Shown piece by piece: positions 28,652-39,084 of a stretch of 64,000 bases of DNA; position 1 is the stretch's first letter, and every line of letters begins with the position of its first letter. The notes beneath the pieces are model-generated. The model searched no databases, had not been told where the DNA came from, and saw only the letters and a list, made by a program, of their open reading frames with translations. Source of the DNA: Nitrosomonas sp. Is35 (GTDB taxonomy: Bacteria; Pseudomonadota; Gammaproteobacteria; Burkholderiales; Nitrosomonadaceae); the NCBI RefSeq assembly GCF_033063295.1, contig NZ_JAWJZH010000001.1, forward strand, positions 868,001 to 932,000, written 5' to 3'. Both the position numbers and the translations under genes were made by a program.

Positions 28652-31600
28652 TTGAACAAGATAAATGAATCTTTTCTCGTACGGCGTACCTGCACGCGCA
28701 GATCGGATAATGCGCAAGGGTTAAGAAGCTTTCCTCTGGAATCCTTTCGTGATCAACCTGCATACGTGCTGCTGGGCGATCCGGGTGCAGGCAAGACAGC
28801 ATCCTTCAAAAGGGAAGCGGAAGAATCCGGTGGCAAGTGTGTAAGCGCGCGAGACTTCGCCACTTTCGAGCCTGGAGTGGAATATCAAGGCAAAACCCTG
28901 TTCATTGATGGATTGGATGAGATGCGTGCTGGCGGCGGCGATTGCAGGACACCACTGGATGACATTCGTAAACATCTGAAGCGGCTTGGTTGCCCACGAT
29001 TTCGCCTTTCATGCCGTGAAGCGGACTGGCTGGGCGCGAGTGATAGTGAAGACATGAAGCAAGTGTCACCGGATGGTGAAATCATCGCACTGCATCTCGA
29101 TCCGCTGAGTGATAAAGATATCGCAGAAATTCTCCGGCATAAACTAACAACCTCCGATCCGGCTGAATTCATGCGCCAGGCGCGTGTGCACCGGCTGGAT
29201 GAACTGCTCCGTAATCCACAGGTATTGAATTTGCTGGTTGAAGCAGTAGGCGGTGATGAATGGCCTCAAAGCCGTATGCAAGTTTATGAAATGGCTTGCA
29301 AAAATCTCATAAAAGAAAAAAATCACGGGCACCGTAAGGCAAAGCGGGAACAGACGTTTTCCGAAGATCTATTGTTGGATACTGTGGGTTATTTGTGTGC
29401 CATTCAGTTGTTGTCGGGGGTGGCTGGTTTCTCGCTCGATGAGGAACGGGTAGATGATCAACATCCTTGCTGGACAGAATTGATAACGTCTAGTTTTCCA
29501 CTGCTTGTTGCACTGAAAACCAATTTGTTTCAGGGTGGCGGTGAAGAGTTGCGTATTCCAGTGCATCGAACCATCGCTGAATTTCTGGGCGCACGCTACC
29601 TCGCTTCACGTATCGAGAAAGATGGTCTACCGTTTGGCCGCGTGCTTACCTTGATAACAGGTGTTGATGGCGGCGTGGTTGCCGATTTGCGCGGGCTTGC
29701 CGCGTGGCTTTCGGTTCATTGTCTCAATCAATCGCGCCGCCAATTAGTCGAACGTGATCCATTGGGTATCATACTTTATGGGGATGTGCGTCACTTTTCG
29801 CTGAGAGATAAGCAAGCTGTTTTTATGGCTCTGAAAAATGAAGCACAGCGTAATCCTTGGTTACATTCTGAAGATTGGTCTTCCTCGTCTTTCGGTGTAT
29901 TGGGTACGAAAGAGATGGAGCCGGTATTGCGTGAAATACTGATTTCATCTTCTCGCGATCGGGCGGATCAGGAGATAGTGAATTGTGCGCTGGAAGCAAT
30001 CCGTTATGGCGAACCGCTATCAAATCTTAATGATTTATTGGAAGCTATTGCGCGCGATAGCAGCTACCATCGATCCGTAAGAACGAATGCGATAGAAGTA
30101 TGGATTCGTAATGCTCCGGATGATTACGCAATGTTGCTGAAATTGGCGGAAGATATTCGTACCGGTATTGTCGAAGACAATGATGATGAGATACTCGGAA
30201 TCGTTCTGAAAGAGTTTTATCCGCAGTTTATTCCGCCTGACAGAATATTTGATTACTTGCATGTTCCAAAAATCGAAAGTTTTATTGGTAGCTATCGTGT
30301 TTTCTGGATTCACTATCTTCCGGAAAGATCTTCCAAGGAAATTCTGTCGGCATTGCTGGATAGGTTTATACAAGTAAAACCGGATATCGATCATGTTCTC
30401 AAATTACACCATCAAAACCGTATGCCGGGAAATTTGCTGGTGCGAGGACTAAAAGAGTTCGGCAATACGATTACCAATGAACAACTTTATGAGTGGTTAG
30501 GCATTGGTCTTAACGAGCATGACGGCCCTAGGCTTGATCGAGAAAGCGCTGAATTTATTGCAGCATGGTTTGCTGATCGGCCTGAACGTTATAAAGCCAT
30601 GATTGAACTGGGTGCTGCACGATGCATCACCCATGAGAATACTATAACTTGCATGTATCGCTGTGAAAATCGCCTGTACCGGTCACGGCCTCCAAGCGGA
30701 ATCGAAACGTGGTATCTGGAGAAAGCGGCAATGGAACAGCATCACAAATTGGCGGAATTTTATTTTGATCAAGCCATTGGATTGCTGAAGCAACGTGAGG
30801 AGCAACAGGAATTGACTCTTCCGGTGCTGGAGTTTCTTGAGAAATGGATTGCGGCGCACCCCAATTTTCAAATCCAGTTTGAACAAGTGATATCTTGTCC
30901 CATCGGAAATTGGCAGCAGGAGCGCGCTCTTGAAGACCGTCAACGCAGAATCGAACAAGATGCGCAGAAGAAAGGCAGGATTAAATTTTTTCGTCAGCAT
31001 ATTGCAACAATTCGTGACGGCAGTGCGCATCCTCAAATATTGGATGATCTTGCCCTGGAATATAAAGATTCATCTTCTGAGGTTCACGGGATAACACCTC
31101 GTGAACGTCTTGTAAATTTTCTGGATGGTGACGAGGAGTTGATCGAAGCGGCGTATTCAGGTTTTCGCCATGCGCTTGATCGTCACGATTTACCGAGCGT
31201 GAGTGAAATCGTTGATTTGGAGGTTAAGTCAGGATGGAGTCATATTCGTTCGGTTTGTTTGGTTGGCATGGATGAGTTGTTTCAGAACGATCCAATCAGC
31301 GCGTTACGGCTTGAGGATGCTGTGTTGTCGCGTTTAATAGCGTTCCAGATCACTTATGGTAATTACAATGAATCCGAATGGTTTAAAGCACTTGTCCAGC
31401 AACGTCCTGCATTGGTGGCAGAAGTGCTGCTGGTTAACGCTCTGGCCATGTTGCGAGCGGGCAAAGAGCATGTTTCCGGGCTGCATTCCTTGGCACATGA
31501 CGGTGCATATAGTGAAGTTGCACGCGTAGTGCTACCGAGACTGCTGGAAGAATTTCCATTACGTGCTCGCAAATTTCAGTTACCAAACATACTTGTTTCG

Positions 31601-32728
31601 CTGCTAAAAGGCGCACTGCATTCCCTTGACCGGGAAGTTTTTACGGTATTGATCGCTCGAAAACTTGAGCTGAAAAGTATGAATGCTGCGCAGCGAGTGT
31701 ACTGGCTGAGTTGTGGTTTGCTGCTTGATCCGGATAGTTATGAGATTCGGTTGTTTCAGCATATTGGTAAGAATGCTGTTCGGAAGGGATATTTGGTGAA
31801 TTTTTTATATCACGATCACTTTGAACGCAATTTGCCCGATTGGGTGCTTTTTTCCGAGACTACGCTTGGTGGTTTGATTGAATTACTAGCACCTGTTTGT
31901 TCTCCCGAGCGTGTAGTTGGAGTTTATAGGGCCAGCTTCTCCATGAACGCAGCCGAATTGGTGCGCTCTTTAATCAATAAACTAAGTAATTACCCTACGG
32001 AAGGAGCTGCCCGTGAACTTGAGCGCTTACAGAATCTACCCGAACTTAAATCTTGGCACGATCATTTGCGTCATGCATTGCATACACAACGTATCGTCCG
32101 GCGCAAGGCATCGTTCAAACGCTTAAGCACCAAGGAAATTGACCGCACGCTAGCCAATCTTCAACCTGCGCAAGCTGCCGATCTGGCTGCTTTGACTTTT
32201 GATCATTTGCGCGATATTGCACAAAAAATTCGTGATGGCAGTACCAACGATTATCGGCAATATTGGAGCTATGGTGCAGATAATAAAAAACTGGAAAAAT
32301 CCAAACCAGAGAACGATTGCCGTGATGCCTTACTGTCCGATTTGCAAGAACGGTTCGGGAAACTCGGTATTAATGCCGAAAGGGAGGTTAGTTGCGCGGA
32401 TGACAAGCGTGCTGACATCAGAGTTTCATTTGGCGGCACCAATGGATTTAACATTCCCATCGAGATCAAGAAAGATAACCATGGTGATCTTTGGCGTGCG
32501 ATTCACGAGCAATTGATCGCTAAATATGTTCGCGATCCGGGTACGGATGGGTATGGCATTTATGTGGTTTTCTGGTTTGGTGGAAAGGGGATGGCATCTT
32601 CATCCGGTGGCCGCAGGAAACCTCGTAGTGCCCAAGAACTGGAAGATTGCTTGCGGCAAACGCTCTCACTGGAAGAAAAATATCGCATTCAGGTTTGCGT
32701 GATTGATTGTGCACTGCCGCAAAGATAA
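28652..32728 (+). CDS. NACHT/STAND ATPase with C-terminal PD-(D/E)xK nuclease
   Basis: The 1358-residue protein starts at TTG 28652; no ATG or GTG fits upstream before the in-frame stop at 28616. Walker A GDPGAGKT is residues 42-49 and Walker B LFIDGLDE is 83-90, the NACHT signature. A long helical middle (about 400-1180) resembles HEAT-like repeats and would sense a trigger. The C-terminus has RADIRV with Asp1255, then PIEIKK with Glu1271 and Lys1273, the PD-(D/E)xK nuclease core. Known STAND defence proteins sense phage proteins and activate an effector; most Avs proteins carry the nuclease at the N-terminus, so this order is unusual. Confidence 0.85.
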   Translation: MNKINESFLVRRTCTRRSDNAQGLRSFPLESFRDQPAYVLLGDPGAGKTASFKREAEESGGKCVSARDFATFEPGVEYQGKTLFIDGLDEMRAGGGDCRTPLDDIRKHLKRLGCPRFRLSCREADWLGASDSEDMKQVSPDGEIIALHLDPLSDKDIAEILRHKLTTSDPAEFMRQARVHRLDELLRNPQVLNLLVEAVGGDEWPQSRMQVYEMACKNLIKEKNHGHRKAKREQTFSEDLLLDTVGYLCAIQLLSGVAGFSLDEERVDDQHPCWTELITSSFPLLVALKTNLFQGGGEELRIPVHRTIAEFLGARYLASRIEKDGLPFGRVLTLITGVDGGVVADLRGLAAWLSVHCLNQSRRQLVERDPLGIILYGDVRHFSLRDKQAVFMALKNEAQRNPWLHSEDWSSSSFGVLGTKEMEPVLREILISSSRDRADQEIVNCALEAIRYGEPLSNLNDLLEAIARDSSYHRSVRTNAIEVWIRNAPDDYAMLLKLAEDIRTGIVEDNDDEILGIVLKEFYPQFIPPDRIFDYLHVPKIESFIGSYRVFWIHYLPERSSKEILSALLDRFIQVKPDIDHVLKLHHQNRMPGNLLVRGLKEFGNTITNEQLYEWLGIGLNEHDGPRLDRESAEFIAAWFADRPERYKAMIELGAARCITHENTITCMYRCENRLYRSRPPSGIETWYLEKAAMEQHHKLAEFYFDQAIGLLKQREEQQELTLPVLEFLEKWIAAHPNFQIQFEQVISCPIGNWQQERALEDRQRRIEQDAQKKGRIKFFRQHIATIRDGSAHPQILDDLALEYKDSSSEVHGITPRERLVNFLDGDEELIEAAYSGFRHALDRHDLPSVSEIVDLEVKSGWSHIRSVCLVGMDELFQNDPISALRLEDAVLSRLIAFQITYGNYNESEWFKALVQQRPALVAEVLLVNALAMLRAGKEHVSGLHSLAHDGAYSEVARVVLPRLLEEFPLRARKFQLPNILVSLLKGALHSLDREVFTVLIARKLELKSMNAAQRVYWLSCGLLLDPDSYEIRLFQHIGKNAVRKGYLVNFLYHDHFERNLPDWVLFSETTLGGLIELLAPVCSPERVVGVYRASFSMNAAELVRSLINKLSNYPTEGAARELERLQNLPELKSWHDHLRHALHTQRIVRRKASFKRLSTKEIDRTLANLQPAQAADLAALTFDHLRDIAQKIRDGSTNDYRQYWSYGADNKKLEKSKPENDCRDALLSDLQERFGKLGINAEREVSCADDKRADIRVSFGGTNGFNIPIEIKKDNHGDLWRAIHEQLIAKYVRDPGTDGYGIYVVFWFGGKGMASSSGGRRKPRSAQELEDCLRQTLSLEEKYRIQVCVIDCALPQR

Positions 32729-32889
32729 GCAGAATCAAACCTCGCTGCAATGAGTGTTTGTTCTGCTCCAATCAGTTTTTCAATAATAGAGCAAGTTCAA
32801 GATTTCCGCTGCTTTCAATCAGCTACAAAATTTACCGCAATCGCTTGAATAAACCCTTGTTCGTCAGGTATAGTTCGCACTTTGCTAAA

Positions 32890-33100
32890 ACAATCCAAGC
32901 AGGAGAGTGCGCTATCTTTTTTAGCGCCGCCGAAGGCGTAACCCCCCCGGAATCGCTCAGGCAGGATCAAACCCCGGTTTGTTCCTCGAGAACCGCTTGC
33001 GACAGGCAATCTGGAGAGTGCCGGGAAATCTTTTCCGGCCACCGAAGGGGCACACGGATTCAATTCTGTCAATCTCTCAGGTAAAAAGGACAGAGGGGCA
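32890..33100 (+). promoter_or_regulatory. Tandem glycine riboswitch
   Basis: Two glycine-aptamer copies are visible: GGAGAGTGC with GCCGCCGAAGGCG and CGCTCAGGCAGGA (about 32895-32975), and GGAGAGTGC with GGCCACCGAAGGGG, then TCTCAGGTAAAAAGGACAGA (about 33007-33098). This is the cooperative two-aptamer form. It ends about 50 bases before gcvT and should turn on the glycine cleavage genes when glycine is high. Confidence 0.95.
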
Positions 33101-33147
33101 CGAAGTCATTCACTTTGAATGGCTCTATATTTTTGGGAGAAAAAACC

Positions 33148-34239
33148 GTGCTGAAAATGACACCCCTGAATCAAACCCACCGCGATATGAACGCCAAAAT
33201 GGTGGATTTTGGCGGCTGGGATATGCCGCTGCATTACGGCTCGCAATTGGATGAACACCATAAAGTGCGCCAGGATGCGGGCATGTTCGATGTTTCTCAC
33301 ATGCTGCCGGTCGATATCAAAGGCGATAATGTGCGCGGTTTTCTGCGCCAGCTGGTCGCGAATAACGTCGATAAATTGACTGTTCCAGGCAAAGCCCTGT
33401 ATTCCTGTATGCTGACCCCGCAGGCCGGCATTATCGACGATCTAATCATTTACTTTTTGTCCGAAACCTGGTTCCGCATTGTGGTCAACGCGGGCACGGC
33501 CGATAAGGATGTGGCCTGGATGCTCAAACAACGCGACGCGCTGGCGCCTCATTTGGAAATTACTCCGCGGCGCGATATGGCTATGGTGGCGGTTCAAGGC
33601 CCCAATGCTCGTGCCAAAGTCTGGCAAGTGATCCCCGGTTCGCAAGCGGTGACGGAAGAATTAAAGCAGTTTCAATCCGCGGTCGTGGGACAATATTTCA
33701 TTGCCCGTACCGGCTATACCGGTGAAGATGGCTTTGAAATTATCCTGCCCGCTGTCGACGCGCCGGTATTTTGGAAAGCGCTGCATGCCGCCGGTGTTGC
33801 TCCGGCCGGGTTGGGTGCGCGCGATACGTTGCGGCTTGAGGCCGGAATGAATTTATACGGTCAGGATATGGACGAAACCAAGCATCCGTTGGAATCCGGT
33901 CTGGCCTGGACGGTTGATCTGAAAAGCGAGCGCGATTTCATTGGCAAGCAGGTATTGCTGGATACTGCCGTGACGCACCAATTGGTTGGATTGGTATTGA
34001 TCGATCGCGGTGTATTGCGTAGCCACCAAGAGGTTGTCGGTCAGAAAGACGGTGCCGAATACAAAGGTGAAATCACCAGCGGCGGTTTTTCCCCCACGAT
34101 GAATCAATCGATTGCTTTGGCGCGCGTGCCGGTGCAAATAGCCGTCGGCGATGAGGTCGATGTGATCGTTCGGGATAAGAAGCTGCGTGCCAAGGTGGTA
34201 AAATACCCGTTCGTGCGTAACGGAAAAGTGCTGGTTTAA
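33148..34239 (+). CDS. gcvT: Glycine cleavage system T protein (aminomethyltransferase)
   Basis: GTG 33148 is preferred because GGGAG lies eight bases before it and the product begins [20 protein letters not shown], like other GcvT proteins; the TTG at 33115 has no ribosome site. The 363-residue enzyme shows [20 protein letters not shown] and [13 protein letters not shown]. It transfers the aminomethyl group from lipoylated GcvH to tetrahydrofolate. It is the first gene after the riboswitch. Confidence 0.96.
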   Translation: MLKMTPLNQTHRDMNAKMVDFGGWDMPLHYGSQLDEHHKVRQDAGMFDVSHMLPVDIKGDNVRGFLRQLVANNVDKLTVPGKALYSCMLTPQAGIIDDLIIYFLSETWFRIVVNAGTADKDVAWMLKQRDALAPHLEITPRRDMAMVAVQGPNARAKVWQVIPGSQAVTEELKQFQSAVVGQYFIARTGYTGEDGFEIILPAVDAPVFWKALHAAGVAPAGLGARDTLRLEAGMNLYGQDMDETKHPLESGLAWTVDLKSERDFIGKQVLLDTAVTHQLVGLVLIDRGVLRSHQEVVGQKDGAEYKGEITSGGFSPTMNQSIALARVPVQIAVGDEVDVIVRDKKLRAKVVKYPFVRNGKVLV

Positions 34240-34282
34240 TAAAAACTGTAACAAAAATATTACTTTTATCTGGAGTGAAAAA

Positions 34283-34672
34283 ATGAGTATTCCAACCAAT
34301 TTGAAATATAGTAAATCCCATGAGTGGGTGAGATCTGAGGCCGACGGCACGGTAACTGTTGGGATTACCCATCACGCGCAGGAATTGCTCGGCGATATGG
34401 TGTTTATCGAATTGCCGGATGTCGGACGCAAGCTCAAACAAAAAGAAGAATGTGCCGTGGCGGAATCCGTCAAAGCGGCTGCCGATGTGTATTCACCGAT
34501 TTCCGGTGAAGTGACCGAGGTGAATGCTCCGCTGGTCGATGAGCCGGGAAAAATCAACGAAGATGCGTTTTCTGCCTGGCTGTTCAAAATGAAACCTAGT
34601 AATCCTGCCGAGATCGACGGATTGCTGGATGCAGCGGCTTACACCGAATTGGTGGAAAACGAAGATCACTAA
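34283..34672 (+). CDS. gcvH: Glycine cleavage system H protein
   Basis: The 129-residue lipoyl carrier has its lipoylation Lys64 in ESVKAAADVYSP. TGGAG precedes ATG 34283. It shuttles the aminomethyl group between GcvP and GcvT. It follows gcvT by 43 bases. Confidence 0.97.
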   Translation: MSIPTNLKYSKSHEWVRSEADGTVTVGITHHAQELLGDMVFIELPDVGRKLKQKEECAVAESVKAAADVYSPISGEVTEVNAPLVDEPGKINEDAFSAWLFKMKPSNPAEIDGLLDAAAYTELVENEDH

Positions 34673-34730
34673 GATTGGTTGCGTTTTTCGCTTTTTAATT
34701 TCTCATTACTTTAAGTTTTCAAGATAAATC

Positions 34731-36083
34731 ATGCCGTTTATTCCACATACCGAAGAAGATATTGCCGAGATGCTTGCCAGCATAGGCGCGAAGTCAATTG
34801 AAGATCTGTTTGACGAGATTCCCGATGAACTCGTCAGCGGCGAGCTCACCGGTGTTCCATCCGGACTCAGCGAGCTGGAAATCACGCGTTTGATGATGGA
34901 ACGCGCGAACCAGGATGGTTTCTACCAAAATTATATCGGCGCCGGTGCGTATGAGCATCACATTCCGGCTGCTGTATGGCAGATCACCACGCGCGGCGAA
35001 TTTTATTCTTCGTATACGCCATATCAAGCGGAAGCCAGTCAGGGCACATTGCAACTGTTGTATGAATATCAGTCGATGATGGCCTCGCTGACCGGCATGG
35101 ATGTCTCCAATGCCAGTATGTACGACGGCGCCACGGCGCTGGCGGAAGCGGCTTTGATGGCGGTGCGTTCGCATAAAACATCGCGCCGTATCCTGATTCC
35201 TAAAACCGTGCATCCGGTTTATCGCCAAGTGGTGCGCGCGATTGTCAGCAATCAGAAAATTGAAGTGGTCGAGCTACCGTTCGATACCAAAACCGGTCAA
35301 GTTGATCCGGCATCGCTGGCGAAAACGGATTTTGGCGACTTTGCCGCATTGGTGATTCCACAGCCGAATTTCTTCGGTGTGCTGGAACAAGTCGATGCGC
35401 TGACCGATTGGGCGCAGAGCAAAGGTGCACTTGCTATCGGCGTTGTCAATCCGACCGCACTGGCGCTATTGACGCCACCCGGCGAGTGGGGCAGCAAAGG
35501 TGCTGATATTGCCGTGGGCGAAGGCCAGCCGTTGGGCATTCCGCTCTCCAGCGGCGGCCCGTACTTTGGTTTTATGGCGTGTAAAAATGAACTGGTGCGC
35601 CAAATGCCGGGCCGTATCATCGGCCGCACTACCGATTTGGATGGTAAAGAAGGGTTTGTACTGACCTTGCAAGCACGCGAACAACATATCCGCCGCTCCA
35701 AAGCGACTTCCAATATTTGTACCAACCAAGGTTTGATGGTGACCGCTGCCACGATTTACATGTCGTTGACCGGCCCGGAAGGACTGCGCCGCATTGCTGC
35801 GCAATCGCACGCCAATACACTGAATCTGGTTGAACAATTGGAAAAAACCGTTGGCGTGAAAAGAACATTCAGCGGACCGACATTCCACGAAACCGTGCTG
35901 ACTCTGCCAAAGCCGACCGCGGAGGTGTTAGCCAAGCTGAAACAGAAAGGTATCTTGGGCGGATTTGATCTGCATGCGCATTATCCTGAATTAGGTAACG
36001 CTTTGCTGGTTTGCGCGACTGAAACGAAAACGGCGGCCGACTTACAAAATTATGCCAGCGCATTGAAACAAGCGCTTGGTTAA
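34731..36083 (+). CDS. gcvPA: Glycine dehydrogenase (decarboxylating) subunit 1
   Basis: The 450-residue protein matches the N-terminal half of glycine decarboxylase in organisms with a split P protein ([47 protein letters not shown]). It pairs with GcvPB to decarboxylate glycine. Spacing to tpx is 32 bases. Confidence 0.96.
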   Translation: MPFIPHTEEDIAEMLASIGAKSIEDLFDEIPDELVSGELTGVPSGLSELEITRLMMERANQDGFYQNYIGAGAYEHHIPAAVWQITTRGEFYSSYTPYQAEASQGTLQLLYEYQSMMASLTGMDVSNASMYDGATALAEAALMAVRSHKTSRRILIPKTVHPVYRQVVRAIVSNQKIEVVELPFDTKTGQVDPASLAKTDFGDFAALVIPQPNFFGVLEQVDALTDWAQSKGALAIGVVNPTALALLTPPGEWGSKGADIAVGEGQPLGIPLSSGGPYFGFMACKNELVRQMPGRIIGRTTDLDGKEGFVLTLQAREQHIRRSKATSNICTNQGLMVTAATIYMSLTGPEGLRRIAAQSHANTLNLVEQLEKTVGVKRTFSGPTFHETVLTLPKPTAEVLAKLKQKGILGGFDLHAHYPELGNALLVCATETKTAADLQNYASALKQALG

Positions 36084-36115
36084 CATTATTTAAATTCATT
36101 TGAGAGGAAAAAACT

Positions 36116-36613
36116 ATGGTTACTTTAAAAGGAAAGCCGATCAAACTTGAAGGCACTTTTCCCAAAGTTGGACAAAAAGCGCCTGCTTTTTCTTTAGTCA
36201 ATCGCGATTTGCAAGATGTCACGCTGGCCAATTATGCCGGTAAAAAGAAAGTATTGAACATCGTGCCCAGTTTGGATACGCCGGTGTGTGCGATTTCCAC
36301 GCGTAAATTCAATCAACAAGCGAGCAATATGGACAACACCGTAGTGTTGATCATTGCCGCTGATTTGCCTTTTGCGATGAGCCGTTTCTGCGATGCCGAA
36401 GGATTGGATAAGGTGATTACGTTGTCAACCATGCGCGGCGCGAATTTCATGAAAGATTATGGCGTTTTCATCGCTGACAGCGCGTTTGGCGGCATTACCG
36501 CGCGTGCAGTGATCGTGCTGGATGAATCGGATACCATTATTCACGCCGAGCTGGTTCCGGAAATTGCCGATGAACCCAACTACGATGCAGCTCTAGCTGC
36601 TTTGAAGAAATAA
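36116..36613 (+). CDS. tpx: Thiol peroxidase Tpx
   Basis: The 165-residue atypical 2-Cys peroxiredoxin has peroxidatic Cys58 in [11 protein letters not shown] and resolving Cys92 in SRFCDAEG. It reduces hydrogen and lipid peroxides using thioredoxin. GAGAGGAAAA precedes ATG 36116. It sits inside the gcv operon, between gcvPA and gcvPB and on the same strand, so it should be cotranscribed with both. That placement is the odd feature. Confidence 0.96.
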   Translation: MVTLKGKPIKLEGTFPKVGQKAPAFSLVNRDLQDVTLANYAGKKKVLNIVPSLDTPVCAISTRKFNQQASNMDNTVVLIIAADLPFAMSRFCDAEGLDKVITLSTMRGANFMKDYGVFIADSAFGGITARAVIVLDESDTIIHAELVPEIADEPNYDAALAALKK

Positions 36614-36633
36614 ACTGAGATTGATCTTACATT

Positions 36634-38085
36634 ATGTTGATATTTGAACACTCACGCAAAGGACGGCGCAATTATACGCAGTCACCGGCGACACCGGCTA
36701 GCAAATCCGCGATTCCGCAGAATTTGCTGCGTAAATCCAAAGTGCTTTTGCCGGAAGTTTCCGAAATGGATACGGTGCGTCATTACACCCGTCTATCACA
36801 AAAGAATTTCTCCATCGATACCGAGTTTTACCCGCTGGGTTCCTGCACGATGAAATACAATCCGCGTGCGTGTAACTCACTGGCGATGCTGCCGCAGTTC
36901 ATATCCCGGCATCCGCTGGCGCCGGAAGACACCGGTCAGGGTTTTCTTGCATGTATGTACGAATTGCAGGAAATTCTGAAATCGGTCACCGGTATGGCGG
37001 GTGTCAGCTTGACTCCAATGGCCGGCGCGCAGGGTGAGTTGATCGGCGTGATGATGATCCGTGCGTATCACGAGGCTCGCGGCGATTTTGCTCGCACCGA
37101 GATTATTGTACCGGATGCGGCGCATGGTACGAACCCGGCGACTGCGGTGATGTGCGGCTTCAAAGTGGTGGAAATCGCTACCGACAAAGACGGTAACGTG
37201 GATCTGGACGCGCTGAAAGCAGCCGTTGGCCCGCAAACTGCGGGATTGATGCTGACCAATCCTTCCACGCTGGGTGTGTTCGAGAAGAATGTCGCCGAAA
37301 TGAGCCGGGTGGTTCATGCCGCGGGCGGGTTGTTGTATTACGATGGCGCTAACTTGAATGCGGTACTGGGTAAAGTGAAACCGGGCGATATGGGTTTCGA
37401 CGTGATTCACATTAATCTGCACAAAACTTTCTCAACTCCACATGGCGGCGGTGGACCGGGTTCTGCGCCGGTCGGCGTGGCTGAACGGCTGTTGCCTTTC
37501 ATGCCGATCCCGATCGTAGCCAAGGAAGGCGATACTTATCGTTGGGTTACCGAAAAAGATAAACCGCAATCCATTGGCCGCTTATCGGCGCATATGGGGA
37601 ATGCTGGTGTGTTACTACGGGCTTATATTTATGTTCGTTTGCTGGGCATGCAAGGTATGCATCGGATTTCCGAGTTTGCCACCCTAAACGCGAATTACTT
37701 GATGGCGGAATTACGCAAAGCGGGTTTTGAAATTGCTTATCCGAATCGCCGCGCCAGTCATGAATTTATCGTCACAATGAAAGATATCAAGGATAAAACC
37801 GGCGTGACGGCGATGAATCTGGCCAAGCGCTTGCTTGATAAGGGCTATCATGCGCCGACAACGTATTTCCCGCTGCTGGTGCCGGAATGTTTGCTGATCG
37901 AACCGGCCGAGACGGAATCCAAGGAAACGCTGGATGCTTTCGTTGTTTCGATGAAAGAAATCCTGAGCGAAATCGAGTCGCAGCCGGATATGGTCAAAGG
38001 TGCACCGCATACCATGACGGTGCGTAAGCTGGACGATGTCAAAGCCGCACGTGAGCTGGATTTGGCTTGGAAGCCCAGTGCTTGA
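36634..38085 (+). CDS. gcvPB: Glycine dehydrogenase (decarboxylating) subunit 2
   Basis: The 483-residue PLP subunit carries the cofactor Lys264 in [17 protein letters not shown] and [15 protein letters not shown]. It completes the split P protein with GcvPA. It starts 20 bases after tpx and is followed 45 bases later by the kinase gene. Confidence 0.97.
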   Translation: MLIFEHSRKGRRNYTQSPATPASKSAIPQNLLRKSKVLLPEVSEMDTVRHYTRLSQKNFSIDTEFYPLGSCTMKYNPRACNSLAMLPQFISRHPLAPEDTGQGFLACMYELQEILKSVTGMAGVSLTPMAGAQGELIGVMMIRAYHEARGDFARTEIIVPDAAHGTNPATAVMCGFKVVEIATDKDGNVDLDALKAAVGPQTAGLMLTNPSTLGVFEKNVAEMSRVVHAAGGLLYYDGANLNAVLGKVKPGDMGFDVIHINLHKTFSTPHGGGGPGSAPVGVAERLLPFMPIPIVAKEGDTYRWVTEKDKPQSIGRLSAHMGNAGVLLRAYIYVRLLGMQGMHRISEFATLNANYLMAELRKAGFEIAYPNRRASHEFIVTMKDIKDKTGVTAMNLAKRLLDKGYHAPTTYFPLLVPECLLIEPAETESKETLDAFVVSMKEILSEIESQPDMVKGAPHTMTVRKLDDVKAARELDLAWKPSA

Positions 38086-38130
38086 GAGCATTAAAAGTTG
38101 TTTTTCATCATTAACATTGGTAGTTGAATT

Positions 38131-39066
38131 ATGCGCACATTGATTTGTGGTTCTATCGCTTACGATAATATTATGGTCTTCCCGGATCATTTTAAGAATC
38201 ACATCCTGCCGGAGAAAATTCACGTATTGAATGTTGCCTTTCTGGTTCCGGAAATGCGCCGTGAATTCGGCGGGTGCGCAGGTAATATCGCTTATAACCT
38301 CAAGATGCTGGATGGCGAACCGGTGATGATGGCCACTGTCGGCGATGACTATGCGCCATATGCGGAACGGTTTAAGCAATTGAATCTGACGCAAGAACAT
38401 GTGCAGCATGTTGCCGATACCTTCACCGCGCAAGCGTTTATCACGACTGATCTGGCCGATAACCAGATCACGGCGTTTCATCCGGGCGCGATGAACTTTT
38501 CCCATCTCAATTCCGTGAAAGAGTCGCGCGATATCCGTCTGGGCATTATCGCTCCGGACGGACGCGACGGCATGCTGCAACACGCGCGCGAATTTCATGA
38601 AGCCGGTATTCCGTTTGTTTTTGATCCGGGGCAAGGGTTGCCGATGTATAACGGTGAAGAATTACTCGATTTCATCAACAAGGCGGATTACATCGCGGTC
38701 AATGATTATGAAGGTGAAATGTTGCAAGACCGCACCGGTCATCGCTTGGAATCATTGGCGAACAATGCCAAAGCATTGATTATTACTTTGGGAGCGCAAG
38801 GCTCCATTATCTATGCGGATGGCAAGAAATTTGAAATTCCCTGTGTCAAACCGAAACAAATTGTCGATCCGACCGGTTGCGGTGACGCGTATCGCGCCGG
38901 ATTGTTGTACGGCATCGTGAATAATTTCGATTGGCAAACAACCGGTCAGCTCGGTTCATTGATGGGTTCCCTGAAAATTGCCCAGCGCGGCGGACAGAAC
39001 CATCAATTTTCCCGCGATGAAATTGGCCAGTATTATTTCGAGAGTTTTGGCACACGCATTTTTTAA
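38131..39066 (+). CDS. PfkB-family kinase, adenosine kinase-like
   Basis: The 311-residue PfkB protein has FGGCAGNIAYNLKML near residue 50 and the catalytic DPTGCGDAYRAGLLYG near residue 250, with the Asp as base. It resembles bacterial adenosine kinases that salvage adenosine to AMP; other sugar substrates cannot be excluded. It is 45 bases after gcvPB, possibly the operon's last gene. Confidence 0.85.
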   Translation: MRTLICGSIAYDNIMVFPDHFKNHILPEKIHVLNVAFLVPEMRREFGGCAGNIAYNLKMLDGEPVMMATVGDDYAPYAERFKQLNLTQEHVQHVADTFTAQAFITTDLADNQITAFHPGAMNFSHLNSVKESRDIRLGIIAPDGRDGMLQHAREFHEAGIPFVFDPGQGLPMYNGEELLDFINKADYIAVNDYEGEMLQDRTGHRLESLANNAKALIITLGAQGSIIYADGKKFEIPCVKPKQIVDPTGCGDAYRAGLLYGIVNNFDWQTTGQLGSLMGSLKIAQRGGQNHQFSRDEIGQYYFESFGTRIF

Positions 39067-39084
39067 AGCAAGCATCTCAGTTTC

